The translations under genes were made by a program, and so were the position numbers. From Williamsia faeni (GTDB taxonomy: Bacteria; Actinomycetota; Actinomycetes; Mycobacteriales; Mycobacteriaceae): 64,000 nt of DNA. The notes beneath the pieces were generated by a model that saw nothing but the letters and a program-made list of their open reading frames with translations, had not been told where the DNA came from and did no database searches. Below, in pieces: positions 1 through 8,937 of this stretch. Location: assembly GCA_003202005.1 (NCBI GenBank), contig QJJF01000006.1, forward strand, positions 62,001 through 126,000. The letters are read 5' to 3'. Positions within the stretch are counted from its first letter, which is position 1. Each line of letters starts with the position of its first letter.

Positions 1-1419
1 ACCGTGCACGCCGTCAGTTTCAGCCCCGACGGATCCCTGCTGGCCACCGCCAGTGACGACCAGACCATTCGGATGTGGTCGATGGCCGATCGCGCGGCCC
101 CCACACCCGTGGGTCCTCCCACCGAGGCCCACACCGCCGCGATCTGGTCGATGGAGTTCAACTACGACGGCTCACTGCTCGCGACGGCCAGCTGGGACGG
201 AACCGCCAAGGTGTGGAGCCTGACAGACCCGGCCCGGCCCGTGCTCCTCGGTCAACCACTGACCGGCAGCAGTGGAGGCCTGACCACCGTCACGTTCGGA
301 GGCGAGGGCGGCCGGTTGATCACCGGCGGCCAGGATGGGGCGATCCGGTTCTGGACCCTGCCCGCCGGAACGGTTCTCGGCCACACCGGAAGGGTCGCGC
401 AGCCGGCCTTCAACGCATCCGGATCACGGATGGCGACGGGGTCACGCGACGGCACCGTGCGCCTGTGGGACACCACCGAGGGCAGCGGTCCACGCCCGAT
501 CGCGCTCTTGGCCGATCCGGCCGGACCCCAGGAGATCGAGAACATCGCGCTGTCCGGCGATGGCCGCACCTTGGCATACGCAAGCCTCGGCACCGGCCAG
601 GTGCGTCTGTGGGACGTCTCCGATCCGGCGGCCCCACGACCTCGCGGCAGCGTATTGAACACGCGTGCGCGGTACACCCACGAGCTTGCCTTCTCCCCCG
701 ACTCCCGATCGCTGGTAACGGCTTTCGACGACCAGACCGTACAAATCTGGAACCTGGCCGATCCGGCGAAGGCCGTCCCGAGCGGGGCACCGCTCACCGG
801 ACCGCAGGGCTGGATCAACGATGTGGCGTACTCGCCCGATGGCCGGTACCTGGCCGCGGCGAGTAGCGACAAGAATCTGCACCTGTGGGATCTGCAGAGG
901 GGTGGACCGTTGTCGCAGGTATACCCAGGGCACAGCGGACCCATCAATTCTGTTGCGATCAGCCCTGATTCCAAATGGGCGGCAACCGGTAGCGACGACC
1001 AGACCATCCGGCTGTGGAAGTTGGACGCCCCCGAGTCGGTTACGGTCGAGTTGACCGGTCACGACTCGACTGTACGGTCGGTGAGCTTCGATCCGACCGG
1101 CACCATGCTCGCCTCGGGCAGCGACGACCAGACCGTACGGATGTGGGACCTGCGCAACATCACCAAGCCCACCGCGATCGGCCGGACGGTGACACCTCCG
1201 GGCACCGTCCGATGGAAGGTCGCGTTCAGCCCGGATGGCGAACACCTGGCCGGCGCCGGCGAGAACGGCGCACTGCGCTGGTGGACGCACCGGGTCACGG
1301 CCGACACCGCACTCTGCCAGGCCACGGCCGGCGGGATGACCGAGGACAAGTGGAAAGACCTGATGCCCGACATCCCCTACCGCGAGACCTGTTCGGAATT
1401 CGAGTCGGCGCCGGGCTGA
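1..1419 (+). CDS. WD40 beta-propeller protein, C-terminal part (start lies upstream of window)
   Basis: The reading frame is open from the first base, so the start is outside the window. About ten WD40 blades can be read, each ending in a typical D-x-x-(I/V)-x-(L/M)-W strand (for example DDQTIRMWS near the beginning, DGTVRLWDT in the middle, DDQTVRMWDL near the end). They are followed by a tail of about 45 residues with two cysteines (TALCQATAGG, RETCSEF). No membrane span or catalytic motif is visible in this part. In actinobacteria such propellers often close large proteins that carry an NTPase (nSTAND) or protein kinase domain upstream; here that is inference because the N-terminal half is missing. 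The gene converges on smpB, with 36 bp between the stop codons. Confidence 0.85.
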   Translation, partial: TVHAVSFSPDGSLLATASDDQTIRMWSMADRAAPTPVGPPTEAHTAAIWSMEFNYDGSLLATASWDGTAKVWSLTDPARPVLLGQPLTGSSGGLTTVTFGGEGGRLITGGQDGAIRFWTLPAGTVLGHTGRVAQPAFNASGSRMATGSRDGTVRLWDTTEGSGPRPIALLADPAGPQEIENIALSGDGRTLAYASLGTGQVRLWDVSDPAAPRPRGSVLNTRARYTHELAFSPDSRSLVTAFDDQTVQIWNLADPAKAVPSGAPLTGPQGWINDVAYSPDGRYLAAASSDKNLHLWDLQRGGPLSQVYPGHSGPINSVAISPDSKWAATGSDDQTIRLWKLDAPESVTVELTGHDSTVRSVSFDPTGTMLASGSDDQTVRMWDLRNITKPTAIGRTVTPPGTVRWKVAFSPDGEHLAGAGENGALRWWTHRVTADTALCQATAGGMTEDKWKDLMPDIPYRETCSEFESAPG

Positions 1420-1455
1420 GAGTCTGTGTCGCGCTTGGCTTTCGACCGGCTCCGC

Positions 1456-1938
1456 TCAGCGGATGCCCTTCGCGCGACGACCCAGTTCCCGGGTGATCTC
1501 GCGATCGGCGTCCCGCTTGGCCAGATCATGACGTTTGTCGTGGGCCTGCTTACCGCGGGCCAGGGCCAGTTCGACCTTCACCTTGCCGTCGTTGAAATAC
1601 ATCGACAGCGGGACCAGGGTCAGATTGCCGTCGCGGATCTTGCCGACCAGGCCGTCGATCTCTTTGCGGTGCAAGAGCAGTTTGCGACTGCGCCGCGGCG
1701 CGTGGTTGGTCCACGATCCGTTGCCGTACTCCGGGATGTGCAGCCCGCGGAGCCACACTTCCCCGTTGTCGACGGTGGCGAAGGCGTCCGCGAGGGATGC
1801 CTTCCCGTCGCGCAGGCTCTTGACCTCGGTGCCCACCAGGGCGACGCCTGCTTCGTATGTGTCGAGGATGGCGTAGTTGTGCCGCGCCTTACGGTTCGTC
1901 GCAATTGCCTTGCGGCCCTTTTCCTTCATCCTCGTCAC
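1456..1938 (-). CDS. smpB: SsrA-binding protein SmpB
   Basis: SmpB binds tmRNA and delivers it to ribosomes stalled on broken messages (trans-translation). The 160-residue product has the usual length and signatures: the N-terminal [17 protein letters not shown] block, [14 protein letters not shown], and the basic C-terminal tail ([14 protein letters not shown]) that mimics the missing codon-anticodon arm. The start used here is a GTG; an ATG three codons downstream (position 1929, MKEKGRK) is an alternative. The gene follows ftsX on the same strand, as in mycobacteria, with a GC-rich hairpin between them. I see no ssrA (tmRNA) gene beside it in the window. Confidence 0.95.
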   Translation of the reverse strand: MTRMKEKGRKAIATNRKARHNYAILDTYEAGVALVGTEVKSLRDGKASLADAFATVDNGEVWLRGLHIPEYGNGSWTNHAPRRSRKLLLHRKEIDGLVGKIRDGNLTLVPLSMYFNDGKVKVELALARGKQAHDKRHDLAKRDADREITRELGRRAKGIR

Positions 1939-1997
1939 CTACTCTCGGTTTGCATCATCGGGTCTGAAGTCACATCGATATCGATGGCGTCATCGAT

Positions 1998-2026
1998 GGC
2001 CCCGCAACAATACACATCGCGGGGCC
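1998..2026 (-). terminator. GC-rich hairpin between ftsX and smpB
   Basis: Perfect 8-bp arms GGCCCCGC (1998-2005) and GCGGGGCC (2019-2026) enclose a 13-nt loop, just downstream of the ftsX stop and upstream of smpB. There is no clear U-tract, so it may be a weak or Rho-assisted terminator or a processing site. Confidence 0.4.
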
Positions 2027-2040
2027 GGGGTGTCGCATCC

Positions 2041-2946
2041 TTATTCGCGGACGTAGAAGCGCAGCGTCGCGTAGGCCGTGAGGCTCGACATCACCACGCC
2101 GATGATGATCAGCCACGGTGCCACGAACACCACATCCGAGATTCCGATCTTGGCGAGGATGTTGACTCCGTAGAGGTCCTGGAGCGCCCGGTCGAAGAAC
2201 AACGACTTGGCCGCGAACAGACCACCGATCGCCAGCAGTGAGCCCACCAGTGTGGCGATCACCGCCTCGAGCAGGAAGGGCAACTGGGTGTACCAGCGGG
2301 TGGCACCGACCAACCGCATGATGCCCACCTCGGTGCGTCGGGTGTAGGCGGCCACCTGCACCGTGTTGGCGATCAGCAGGATCGCGGCGATCGCCTGGAC
2401 CAGCGCGATGGTGAAGGCGGCGTTACGGGCGCCGTCGAGCACACTGAAGATCCGGCTCACCAGTTCGCGCTGGTCGAGGACGCTGTCCACACCGTCGGCT
2501 CCGCGGAACTCGTCGAGCACGGCCCCGAACTTGTCCGGGTCGGCCATCCGGACCTTGAACGATGCCGGCAACGTGTCCTCGCGGACCAGCGCGGCGATGT
2601 CCGGATTGTTGGCGAAGGTCTTGGTCGTCGCATCACGGAAAGCCTCGGCCCGGTCGATGTACTGCACCGAGTCGACGCCGTCGGCCGCCTCGATCTGCTC
2701 ACGCAGCGTCAGGCATGGCGCGCTCTGACAGTTCGGGTCGGCGTCGGTCACCTGATCCGAGATGAAGATCTGCATCTCCACCCGATCGAGAAAGATCTCC
2801 TGGGTCTTGTCGGCCATCTGGACCACCAGCAGGCCGGCACCGAACATGCCGAGGGTGATGGCCGTGGTGATGATCATGGCCATGGTCATGGTGATGTTCC
2901 GGCGCAGGCCGTTCAGGACCTCGCTGAATATGAAACTCGCACGCAT
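2041..2946 (-). CDS. ftsX: Cell division protein FtsX
   Basis: FtsX is the membrane subunit of the FtsEX complex, which couples ATP hydrolysis in the cytoplasm to activation of peptidoglycan hydrolases outside during division. The 301-residue protein shows one N-terminal membrane segment (residues about 20-45), a large extracytoplasmic loop and three C-terminal membrane segments (about 175-300). The loop holds a cysteine pair (C-x5-C in PNCQSAPC) like that of mycobacterial FtsX, whose loop binds the hydrolase RipC. The motif RLVGAT before the second half is typical of the family. It lies 69 bp downstream of ftsE on the same strand, so the two are very likely co-transcribed. Confidence 0.95.
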   Translation of the reverse strand: MRASFIFSEVLNGLRRNITMTMAMIITTAITLGMFGAGLLVVQMADKTQEIFLDRVEMQIFISDQVTDADPNCQSAPCLTLREQIEAADGVDSVQYIDRAEAFRDATTKTFANNPDIAALVREDTLPASFKVRMADPDKFGAVLDEFRGADGVDSVLDQRELVSRIFSVLDGARNAAFTIALVQAIAAILLIANTVQVAAYTRRTEVGIMRLVGATRWYTQLPFLLEAVIATLVGSLLAIGGLFAAKSLFFDRALQDLYGVNILAKIGISDVVFVAPWLIIIGVVMSSLTAYATLRFYVRE

Positions 2947-3015
2947 GTGAGTTGGGGTGTCCTCCCGGTCGGGACTGCAGAAGTGAAAGTCGTGAGGGCA
3001 GGCAGGCCGGCTGGG

Positions 3016-3705
3016 TCAGCCGCCGAGGCCGTAGACGCCGTGCTCGTCGTCGCGGGCGAGGCGTCCGTTGCTGAACTCGAGGACGCGCCGACGCATCGAG
3101 TCGACGATCGCCCGGTCGTGGGTGGCCATCACCACGGTGGTCCCGCGGCGGTTCACCCGATCGAGTACCTCCACGATCTCGCGGCTGGTGTCGGGATCGA
3201 GGTTTCCGGTCGGCTCGTCGGCGAGGAGGAGCAGCGGCCGGTTCGCGATGGCGCGGGCGATCGCCACGCGCTGCATCTCACCGCCGGAGAGTTCGTACGG
3301 CATGCGGTCGGCCTTGCCGGACAGTCCGACGTACTCGAGGACCTCGGGCACGACTTTGTCAACGGTGCTGCGCGGCTTGCCGATCACCTCGAGTGCAAAT
3401 GCGACGTTCTCGGCCACGGACTTCTGCTGCAACAGCCGGAAGTCCTGGAACACACAGCCCACCGACTGCCGCAGCTTCGGGACCTTGCGGCTAGGCAGCT
3501 TGTTGACGTGGAACTCTCCGACGTAGACGTCACCCGTGGTGGGTTTGTCTTCTTTCAGAAGCAGCCGAAAAAAGGTCGACTTGCCCGATCCGGAGGGTCC
3601 GATGAGGAATGCGAAATCGCCTTTGTCGACGTCGAGGGACAGATCCCGCAGAGCGGGCCGGGTCGATGCCTTGTATTGCATCGTCACATTCTTGACGCTG
3701 ATCAC
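3016..3705 (-). CDS. ftsE: Cell division ATP-binding protein FtsE
   Basis: FtsE is the ATPase of the FtsEX complex. The 229-residue product contains Walker [10 protein letters not shown], a Q-loop (FQDFRLLQQ), the ABC signature [14 protein letters not shown], Walker B LLLLADEP with NLD, and the switch histidine in MATHDRA. The frame stays open further upstream, but homology begins at a GTG ([14 protein letters not shown] at 3703-3705), which also gives the normal family length. The longer frame reads into the preceding gene antisense to its coding sense and is not used. ftsX follows directly. Confidence 0.95.
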   Translation of the reverse strand: MISVKNVTMQYKASTRPALRDLSLDVDKGDFAFLIGPSGSGKSTFFRLLLKEDKPTTGDVYVGEFHVNKLPSRKVPKLRQSVGCVFQDFRLLQQKSVAENVAFALEVIGKPRSTVDKVVPEVLEYVGLSGKADRMPYELSGGEMQRVAIARAIANRPLLLLADEPTGNLDPDTSREIVEVLDRVNRRGTTVVMATHDRAIVDSMRRRVLEFSNGRLARDDEHGVYGLGG

Positions 3706-3790
3706 GGTCTGCCAGTGTAGCCACGGATCAGCAACAAGCCGCTGTGGCTTGCCCGGCCGGAGTGGGCGCAGTTCCCGGTTTTCCCATGAG

Positions 3791-4240
3791 TCATGGGGCG
3801 ATGCTGATCGTCGGGAGTTCCCATTGCGGCAGGATCCCTGGGCGTGTCGACTCCGATGTCGACTCCGGAGGCGGAATCGTTGCCGAGTTCTGACCTGCCG
3901 GCGCGGACTCCTCGGTGGTCTCGGTCGTCGACGTTTCCACGGTGCTCTCGGGCGTCTCGGTGTATTCGGGCTCCGGCGCGGGCGCCTCGGTTTCCGGTGT
4001 GGTGGCCCGGGGTTGCTGCACCTGGGACAGCTTGGCCTGACGGTCCTGCTCATCGATGGTGTCGTAGTGATCCGACCGGGCGCCGTAGAGCCACAGTGCC
4101 CCGATGAAGAGCACCACCAACACGGCGGTCGTGGTCCGGACCTTTCCACGGAACAACCGCCGCGGAATGCGCTCCCACAGTGACTTCTTACGTTCTGGCG
4201 GCGCGGCCGGCGTCGGGTTCGTCGGTGTCTCGTCGCTCAT
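3791..4240 (-). CDS. Single-pass membrane protein with Pro/Thr/Glu-rich exterior
   Basis: The 149-residue protein has a basic cytoplasmic N-terminus ([18 protein letters not shown]), one membrane helix (residues about 37-55) and a long low-complexity tail rich in Pro, Thr, Ser and Glu. No enzyme motif is visible. Its ATG overlaps the mscS stop in an ATGA junction, which implies translational coupling. It sits between mscS and ftsE, the position of the Pro-rich membrane protein Rv3103c in M. tuberculosis. A role at the cell envelope is inferred from topology and context only. Confidence 0.85.
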   Translation of the reverse strand: MSDETPTNPTPAAPPERKKSLWERIPRRLFRGKVRTTTAVLVVLFIGALWLYGARSDHYDTIDEQDRQAKLSQVQQPRATTPETEAPAPEPEYTETPESTVETSTTETTEESAPAGQNSATIPPPESTSESTRPGILPQWELPTISIAP

Positions 4241-5178
4241 CGGGCGCCCTCCTCTTCAAGGGTGGGATCGACCGCACTGGTCTCGATCGCTGTCCCCGGT
4301 GCCAGCGCGATGCCGGCCCGGCCGAATGCCCGGACGAGCCGCACGCGCAGGTCACGACTGACCTCGAATTGGCGGCCCGGCAGCGTCCGCGCCACGATCC
4401 GGACGGTCATCGTGTCGACCTCGATGTCGGTGACCCCCATCGCGGTGGGCTCGTCGAGCAGGAGTTTGTGCATTCGGGGGTCGTTGAACGCCTGGTGCCC
4501 GATCTGCGCGATGAGATCGTTGACCCTGCCCATGTCGACGCCGATCGGAAGCGGGATATCGACAACAGACCTGGCCCAGTCCTTGGACAGGTTGATGGCC
4601 TTCACGATCTGCCCGTTGGGGATGGTGATCATCTCACCATCCGCGGAACGCAGCTTGGTGACCCGCAGCGTGACGTCTTCGACGGTGCCCTCGGCCGGAT
4701 CCACCGAACCCAGGACCGCCAGGCTGACGACGTCACCGAATCCGTACTGCTTCTCCGTGATGATGAAGAATCCGGAGAGCAGGTCCTGCACGATGCGTTG
4801 AGCGCCGAAACCGAGCGCCGCGCCGAGCACAGTTGCCGGCGCCACAAACCCGGTGATCGGCACGCCGAGCTCTCGGACGATGCTGAATCCGGCGATGATG
4901 TAGACGACCGCGATGGAGCCCCACGCGATCACCTGCGCGACGGAATGCCGATGTTTGATGGCCTCCGACCGCACCAGGGCGTCGGATTCGGTGAAGCCGG
5001 AGTCGATCCTCGTGGTGACCTTGTCGACCGTCCACTGGATGAATCGGGTCGCCAGCAGGGCACCGAGGATCCAGAGCACGATGGTGAGCCCCTGGAGAGA
5101 CAGCCACCGGATCAAACGATCCGATCCCGCCAGGTTCTCCGGGTCGGCCGTGACGAGCACGGCCAGGTCATGAATCAC
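4237..5178 (-). CDS. MscS-family mechanosensitive ion channel
   Basis: The protein has three N-terminal hydrophobic segments. The last carries the pore-helix signature of the family, rich in Gly and Ala (GFVAPATVLGAALGFGAQR), followed by a cytoplasmic beta-rich domain (VEDVTLRVTKLRSADGEMI, IPNGQIV) of the MscS type. Such channels open when membrane tension rises and release solutes. A GTG at 5176-5178 (VIHDLAVLV) is preceded by GGAGG at 9-nt spacing and is preferred to the ATG seven codons upstream (5199), which lies before that ribosome-binding site. This gives 313 residues, close to the mycobacterial homologue Rv3104c. The downstream gene overlaps it by 4 nt. Confidence 0.9.
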   Translation of the reverse strand: MIHDLAVLVTADPENLAGSDRLIRWLSLQGLTIVLWILGALLATRFIQWTVDKVTTRIDSGFTESDALVRSEAIKHRHSVAQVIAWGSIAVVYIIAGFSIVRELGVPITGFVAPATVLGAALGFGAQRIVQDLLSGFFIITEKQYGFGDVVSLAVLGSVDPAEGTVEDVTLRVTKLRSADGEMITIPNGQIVKAINLSKDWARSVVDIPLPIGVDMGRVNDLIAQIGHQAFNDPRMHKLLLDEPTAMGVTDIEVDTMTVRIVARTLPGRQFEVSRDLRVRLVRAFGRAGIALAPGTAIETSAVDPTLEEEGAR

Positions 5179-5249
5179 TTGTGTGGTCCTCCAGGTCATG
5201 TGACGGCGGCGGCCGCTGCGGGGTCAGCCAGGTCAGTGCCGGAGTCAGA

Positions 5250-6368
5250 TCACGCGTTCTGGGCCATCCTCCACCGGATACCCGACTCGATGAATCCGTC
5301 GATGTCACCATCGAGCACCGCGGTCGGATTGTTGACCTCGAACTCGGTCCGCAGGTCTTTGACCATCTGGTACGGATGCAGCACGTACGACCGCATCTGG
5401 TTGCCCCAGCTGGACCCGCCGTCGCCTTTGAGAGCGTCCATTTCAGCGCGCTCTTCTTTACGTTTACGTTCGAGAAGCTTTGCCTGCAGCACGCGCATCG
5501 CGGCCGCTTTGTTCTGCAATTGGCTCTTCTCGTTCTGACAGGTCACCACGATACCTGTCGGAATGTGGGTGAGCCGGACAGCGGAGTCAGTCGTGTTGAC
5601 CGACTGCCCACCGGGGCCCGACGATCGGTAAACATCAACGCGCAGTTCGGTTTCCGGGATGTCGATATGGTCTGTGGTTTCGACCACAGGAAGCACCTCG
5701 ACCTCGGCGAACGACGTCTGACGGCGGCCCTGGTTGTCGAACGGGCTGATCCGCACCAGCCGGTGGGTGCCCATCTCGATGGAGAGTGTGCCGTACATGT
5801 ACGGCCCCTTCACCGCGAAGGTCGCGGATTTGAGTCCGGCTTCTTCGGCGTAGGACGTGTCGTAGACCTCGACCTTGTGATCGTGCTTCTCGGCCCAGCG
5901 GATGTACATGCGCATGAGCATCTCGGCCCAGTCCGCGGCGTCCACGCCACCGGCACCGGAACGGATGTTGACCAGTGCATCGCGGTGGTCGTACTCACCG
6001 GCGAGCATGGTCTTGACTTCCATGGCCTCGATGTCGGTGCGCAGTGAGGCACGCTCGGCGTCGGCGTCGGCGAGAGCCTCGACCTGCGAGTCGCCTTCCT
6101 CGGATTCGGCGAGCTCGTAGAGCAGCGGCATGTCCTCGACACGCTGGCGGAGTTCGGAGACCCGGCGCAGTTCTGTCTGGGCATGCGAGAGCTCGCTGGT
6201 CACCTTTTGGGCGTGATCCTGGTTGTTCCACAGCTCGGGATCGGCGGCCTGATGCTCGAGCTCGCCGATCCGTCGCCGGAGCTCCTCGAGATCGAGAACC
6301 TTCTCCACAGTGGTGAGGGTCGAATCGAGGGCGTCGAGGTCTGCTGAAACGTCTGGATGCACGATCAC
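5250..6368 (-). CDS. prfB: Peptide chain release factor 2 (RF2)
   Basis: RF2 recognises UGA and UAA stop codons and triggers peptide release. The 372-residue protein contains the catalytic GGQ motif ([15 protein letters not shown], near residue 245), the RF2-specific codon-recognition tripeptide SPF ([10 protein letters not shown]), and a standard N-terminal helical domain. The gene is one continuous frame, so the programmed +1 frameshift at an early UGA found in Escherichia coli prfB is absent, as is usual in actinobacteria. A GTG start is used; a second GTG two codons later is possible. The mscS group follows on the same strand. Confidence 0.95.
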   Translation of the reverse strand: MIVHPDVSADLDALDSTLTTVEKVLDLEELRRRIGELEHQAADPELWNNQDHAQKVTSELSHAQTELRRVSELRQRVEDMPLLYELAESEEGDSQVEALADADAERASLRTDIEAMEVKTMLAGEYDHRDALVNIRSGAGGVDAADWAEMLMRMYIRWAEKHDHKVEVYDTSYAEEAGLKSATFAVKGPYMYGTLSIEMGTHRLVRISPFDNQGRRQTSFAEVEVLPVVETTDHIDIPETELRVDVYRSSGPGGQSVNTTDSAVRLTHIPTGIVVTCQNEKSQLQNKAAAMRVLQAKLLERKRKEERAEMDALKGDGGSSWGNQMRSYVLHPYQMVKDLRTEFEVNNPTAVLDGDIDGFIESGIRWRMAQNA

Positions 6369-6411
6369 TCAGGTTACCGGTCTTGGGGACAGAGTCCTAT
6401 CTGCGCAGTTC

Positions 6412-6819
6412 TCAGTCTTTGCGCAGGTTGGGTCCGGCGCCGCCGGGTTCCTCGCCGATCGGGCCGGCGATCTCCCAGCTCGACTCGGCTTTCCCGGGTT
6501 TGTAGGTCACCGGGACCTCGTCACCGATCGACGGCCAGCTCATCGCCATGGTGACCACGAAACGGCCGTAGACGTCGGTCGGAGGTGTGTCCGGGCCGGT
6601 GATGGTGCCCGATACCGTGCAGAAGACCTGGTTGTTCTTGTCCCCGTCGAGGGGCTTGTCGGACACGCCCGTCACCTTCAGGGTGCCGGGCACACGGTTG
6701 ACAAAGCGGGGGTCCCCGACAGCTCCGGCGGCCGGTTGACCCGGGCGCGAGCGGCGCCACTGGACGAGGACAGCGCCGAGCATCGCCGCAAACATGAGGA
6801 TGATGATGATCTCGAACAT
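6412..6819 (-). CDS. Small membrane-anchored protein of unknown function
   Basis: The 135-residue protein begins with a strongly hydrophobic segment (MFEIIIILMFAAMLGAVLVQW) followed by a basic stop-transfer stretch and a soluble domain of about 105 residues predicted to be mostly beta strand (PRFVNRVPGTLKVTGVSDK, VFCTVSGTITGPD). I do not recognise a family or active site. A GGAGGAG ribosome-binding site lies upstream of the ATG. It is divergent from hisN and follows prfB without an obvious shared function. Confidence 0.8.
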   Translation of the reverse strand: MFEIIIILMFAAMLGAVLVQWRRSRPGQPAAGAVGDPRFVNRVPGTLKVTGVSDKPLDGDKNNQVFCTVSGTITGPDTPPTDVYGRFVVTMAMSWPSIGDEVPVTYKPGKAESSWEIAGPIGEEPGGAGPNLRKD

Positions 6820-6876
6820 GGCCGGCTGGCTCCTCCGTAGTGGGTCGGTGGTTTCAGGCTAGTAGCGTGAGAGCCC

Positions 6877-7683
6877 GTGACGGACTCAAGTGGCCTGAAG
6901 AACGTGTCGAGCGATCTGGAGCTCGCGCTGTCGTTGGCCGAACTCGCCGACATCATCACCATCGACCGGTTTGGGGCCATCGACCTGCAGGTTGATTCGA
7001 AGCCGGACCTGACCCCGGTGTCCGATGCCGATCTGGCCGTCGAGACGAGTCTTCGGGACGAACTCCGGCAGATCCGCCCCGACGACGCGGTTCTCGGCGA
7101 GGAGTTCGGTGGCGATGTGGCCCTGACCGGACGTCAGTGGGTGATCGATCCGATCGACGGCACCAAGAACTTCGTGCGCGGTGTGCCGGTGTGGGCCACT
7201 CTGATCTCACTGCTTGTCGACGGTGTTCCGCAGGTGGGTGTCGTCAGCGCACCGGCCCTCGGCCGGCGTTGGTGGGCCAGCACCGGAGACGGGGCCTTCG
7301 CCCAGGCGCCCGACGGCGAGTTCCGGCGCATCCGGGTCTCGCAGGTGCCTGACCTCGCGTCGGCGAGCCTGGCGTTCTCGAGCCTGTCGGGGTGGCGGGA
7401 CCGGGGTATCCGGGATCAGTTCGTCGATCTCACCGACACAGTCTGGCGGGTCCGGGGGTACGGCGACTTCTACAACTACTGCCTCGTGGCCGAGGGTGCG
7501 GTGGACATCGCCGCAGAGCCGGAGGTGTCCTTGTGGGACCTGGCCGCGCTCGACATCCTGGTCCGTGAGGCCGGAGGCGCCTTCACCGGCCTCGACGGGA
7601 TCGCCGGACCACATCAGGGCAGCGCGGTCGCCTCCAACGGCGTTCTGCAGCCTGAAGTTCTGGCGGCACTGACCCGCCCCTGA
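6877..7683 (+). CDS. hisN: Histidinol-phosphatase, inositol monophosphatase family (HisN)
   Basis: Likely dephosphorylates L-histidinol phosphate, the penultimate step type of histidine synthesis, in the cytoplasm. The 268-residue protein shows the metal-binding motifs of the Li+-sensitive phosphatase fold: GEEFGGD (near residue 72), the DPIDGTKNF box (near residue 90) and WDLAALDI with a following EAGG (near residue 215). Start is GTG at 6877. The assignment as histidinol-phosphatase rather than a general inositol phosphatase rests on resemblance to the actinobacterial HisN type (Rv3137) and on its place before fadE24/fadE23; it is not in a his operon here. Confidence 0.88.
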   Translation: MTDSSGLKNVSSDLELALSLAELADIITIDRFGAIDLQVDSKPDLTPVSDADLAVETSLRDELRQIRPDDAVLGEEFGGDVALTGRQWVIDPIDGTKNFVRGVPVWATLISLLVDGVPQVGVVSAPALGRRWWASTGDGAFAQAPDGEFRRIRVSQVPDLASASLAFSSLSGWRDRGIRDQFVDLTDTVWRVRGYGDFYNYCLVAEGAVDIAAEPEVSLWDLAALDILVREAGGAFTGLDGIAGPHQGSAVASNGVLQPEVLAALTRP

Positions 7684-7712
7684 CGCCGGCTCATGGGCGC
7701 ATACTTGTTCCC

Positions 7713-8375
7713 ATGCAGATCACACACTTTGGTCATTCCTGCATCCTCGTCGAGCTCGACGGCACCAAAATCTTGTTCGATCCGGGCAACTTCTCGCACG
7801 GGTTCACCGGTGTCACCGGCCTCGACGCAATCCTGATCACGCATCAACATCCCGATCATGTCGACACCGCGGCCTTGCCTGATCTGGTGGCAGGCAATCC
7901 CGATGCCGTGCTCTACGCCGATCCGCAAACGACCGCACAGCTCAACGGTGACGACGTCGCCGGAGTCTGGACTGCGGCACACCCGGGCGACGAATTCGCG
8001 ATCGGTGAACTCACCGCACGCATCCGCGGCGGCACCCACGCGGTGATCCACCCGGACATCCCCACCATCGACAACGTCGCATACCTGCTCGGCGACAACA
8101 ACAATCCGGCCCAGCTCATGCATCCGGGCGATTCGCTGTTCATCCCGGAGGAGAACGTCGACGTCCTCGCGATGCCGACGATGGCTCCGTGGATGAAGAT
8201 CAGTGAGGCCGTCGACTTTCTCCGCGCAATGAGTCCGCGCCTGAGTTTCCCGATTCACCAGGGCCTGCTGTCGAATGCCGGACTGAAGATGCACTATGCG
8301 CGATTGTCGGAAATGAGCGATCCGACAACCGAATTCATCGTCTTGCCGGACGAGGACGCGCTGATCCTCACCTAA
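7713..8375 (+). CDS. Metallo-beta-lactamase-fold hydrolase
   Basis: The 220-residue protein carries the metal-binding core of the fold: THFGHS at the N-terminus, THQHPDHVD (H-x-H-x-D-H) near residue 48, a histidine in GGTHAVIHPD and a late histidine in IHQG. It resembles the UlaG/YcjY-like MBL group, which act as phosphodiesterase- or lactonase-type hydrolases; the substrate cannot be told from sequence. It follows hisN by 29 bp on the same strand and ends at a long inverted repeat shared with the convergent DUF2752 gene. Confidence 0.88.
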   Translation: MQITHFGHSCILVELDGTKILFDPGNFSHGFTGVTGLDAILITHQHPDHVDTAALPDLVAGNPDAVLYADPQTTAQLNGDDVAGVWTAAHPGDEFAIGELTARIRGGTHAVIHPDIPTIDNVAYLLGDNNNPAQLMHPGDSLFIPEENVDVLAMPTMAPWMKISEAVDFLRAMSPRLSFPIHQGLLSNAGLKMHYARLSEMSDPTTEFIVLPDEDALILT

Positions 8376-8400
8376 CGCGGCAGGCCCTTTACACCGCTGC

Positions 8401-8460
8401 CCCACCTGAATTCGCGCCAGCCAGGCGCAATTGCGCCTGGCTGGTGCAAATTCGGGTGGG
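8401..8460. terminator. Long inverted repeat between convergent genes (bidirectional terminator candidate)
   Basis: A 60-bp near-perfect palindrome (30-bp arms, three mismatches, two of which would be G-U pairs in one RNA strand) lies between the stops of the MBL gene (8375) and the DUF2752 gene (8491). Its centre is the perfect palindrome GGCGCAATTGCGCC. Position between two converging genes supports a shared terminator. Confidence 0.6.
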
Positions 8461-8490
8461 CCGGCAGCTTGAAGTGAGCCGTGGGGAACG

Positions 8491-8937
8491 TTAGGCGACG
8501 TCGGGGAAGATCCCGGTGCCGGTGAGTTGATCGACCACCCGGGCAATCCCGTAGAGCACCCAGATGGCGACGAGGGCGATGACAACAGGGTGCCGAAGAA
8601 CCCGGATCACGGCGGTCATCGGACGGTGCCGCACCTGCAGCACGGCCACCGCGATCACAAACGCGGCGACGGCGATCAAGCTGATCGGACCGAAGAGGTT
8701 GTACGAAAAGGCATCGGCGACGTGTCCGTGCGCGGCCGCAGTCCAGCTGCGGGTCAAACCGCAACCGGGACAGGGCAGGCCGGTGATCAGCCGCATCGGA
8801 CACAGAGTGGGACCGGACGTACTCAGAGCCGGGGTGACGGCGAATGCCGTGACGATCGCCGCGGCACCGACACCGGCGGCGACCCGAACAGTTCGTTCGG
8901 GTCGACGCTGATGCGGCACCGTCGACGAAGCCGTCAC
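8491..8937 (-). CDS. DUF2752 membrane protein
   Basis: The 148-residue protein contains the DUF2752 signature P-C-P-G-C-G-L-T-R-S (near residue 45) between hydrophobic segments; four membrane spans are plausible. The function of the family is not established. The GTG start at 8935-8937 overlaps the stop of the TM2-domain gene in a GTGA junction, so the two are probably translated together. The frame stays open upstream of this GTG but there it is antisense-frame sequence of the TM2 gene and is not used. Confidence 0.85.
   Translation of the reverse strand: MTASSTVPHQRRPERTVRVAAGVGAAAIVTAFAVTPALSTSGPTLCPMRLITGLPCPGCGLTRSWTAAAHGHVADAFSYNLFGPISLIAVAAFVIAVAVLQVRHRPMTAVIRVLRHPVVIALVAIWVLYGIARVVDQLTGTGIFPDVA

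Noticed and set aside
1974-1998. ATCGAT-rich palindromes upstream of smpB
   Set aside because: Short ClaI-like repeats (ATCGATATCGAT) can occur by chance; no conserved regulator motif was recognised.
1426-2241. Plus-strand open frame of 271 codons across smpB and the ftsX end
   Set aside because: It runs through two minus-strand genes and their intergenic hairpin and shows no family resemblance.
5250-6368. Programmed frameshift in prfB
   Set aside because: The gene is one uninterrupted frame; no early in-frame UGA with an SD-like element was seen.
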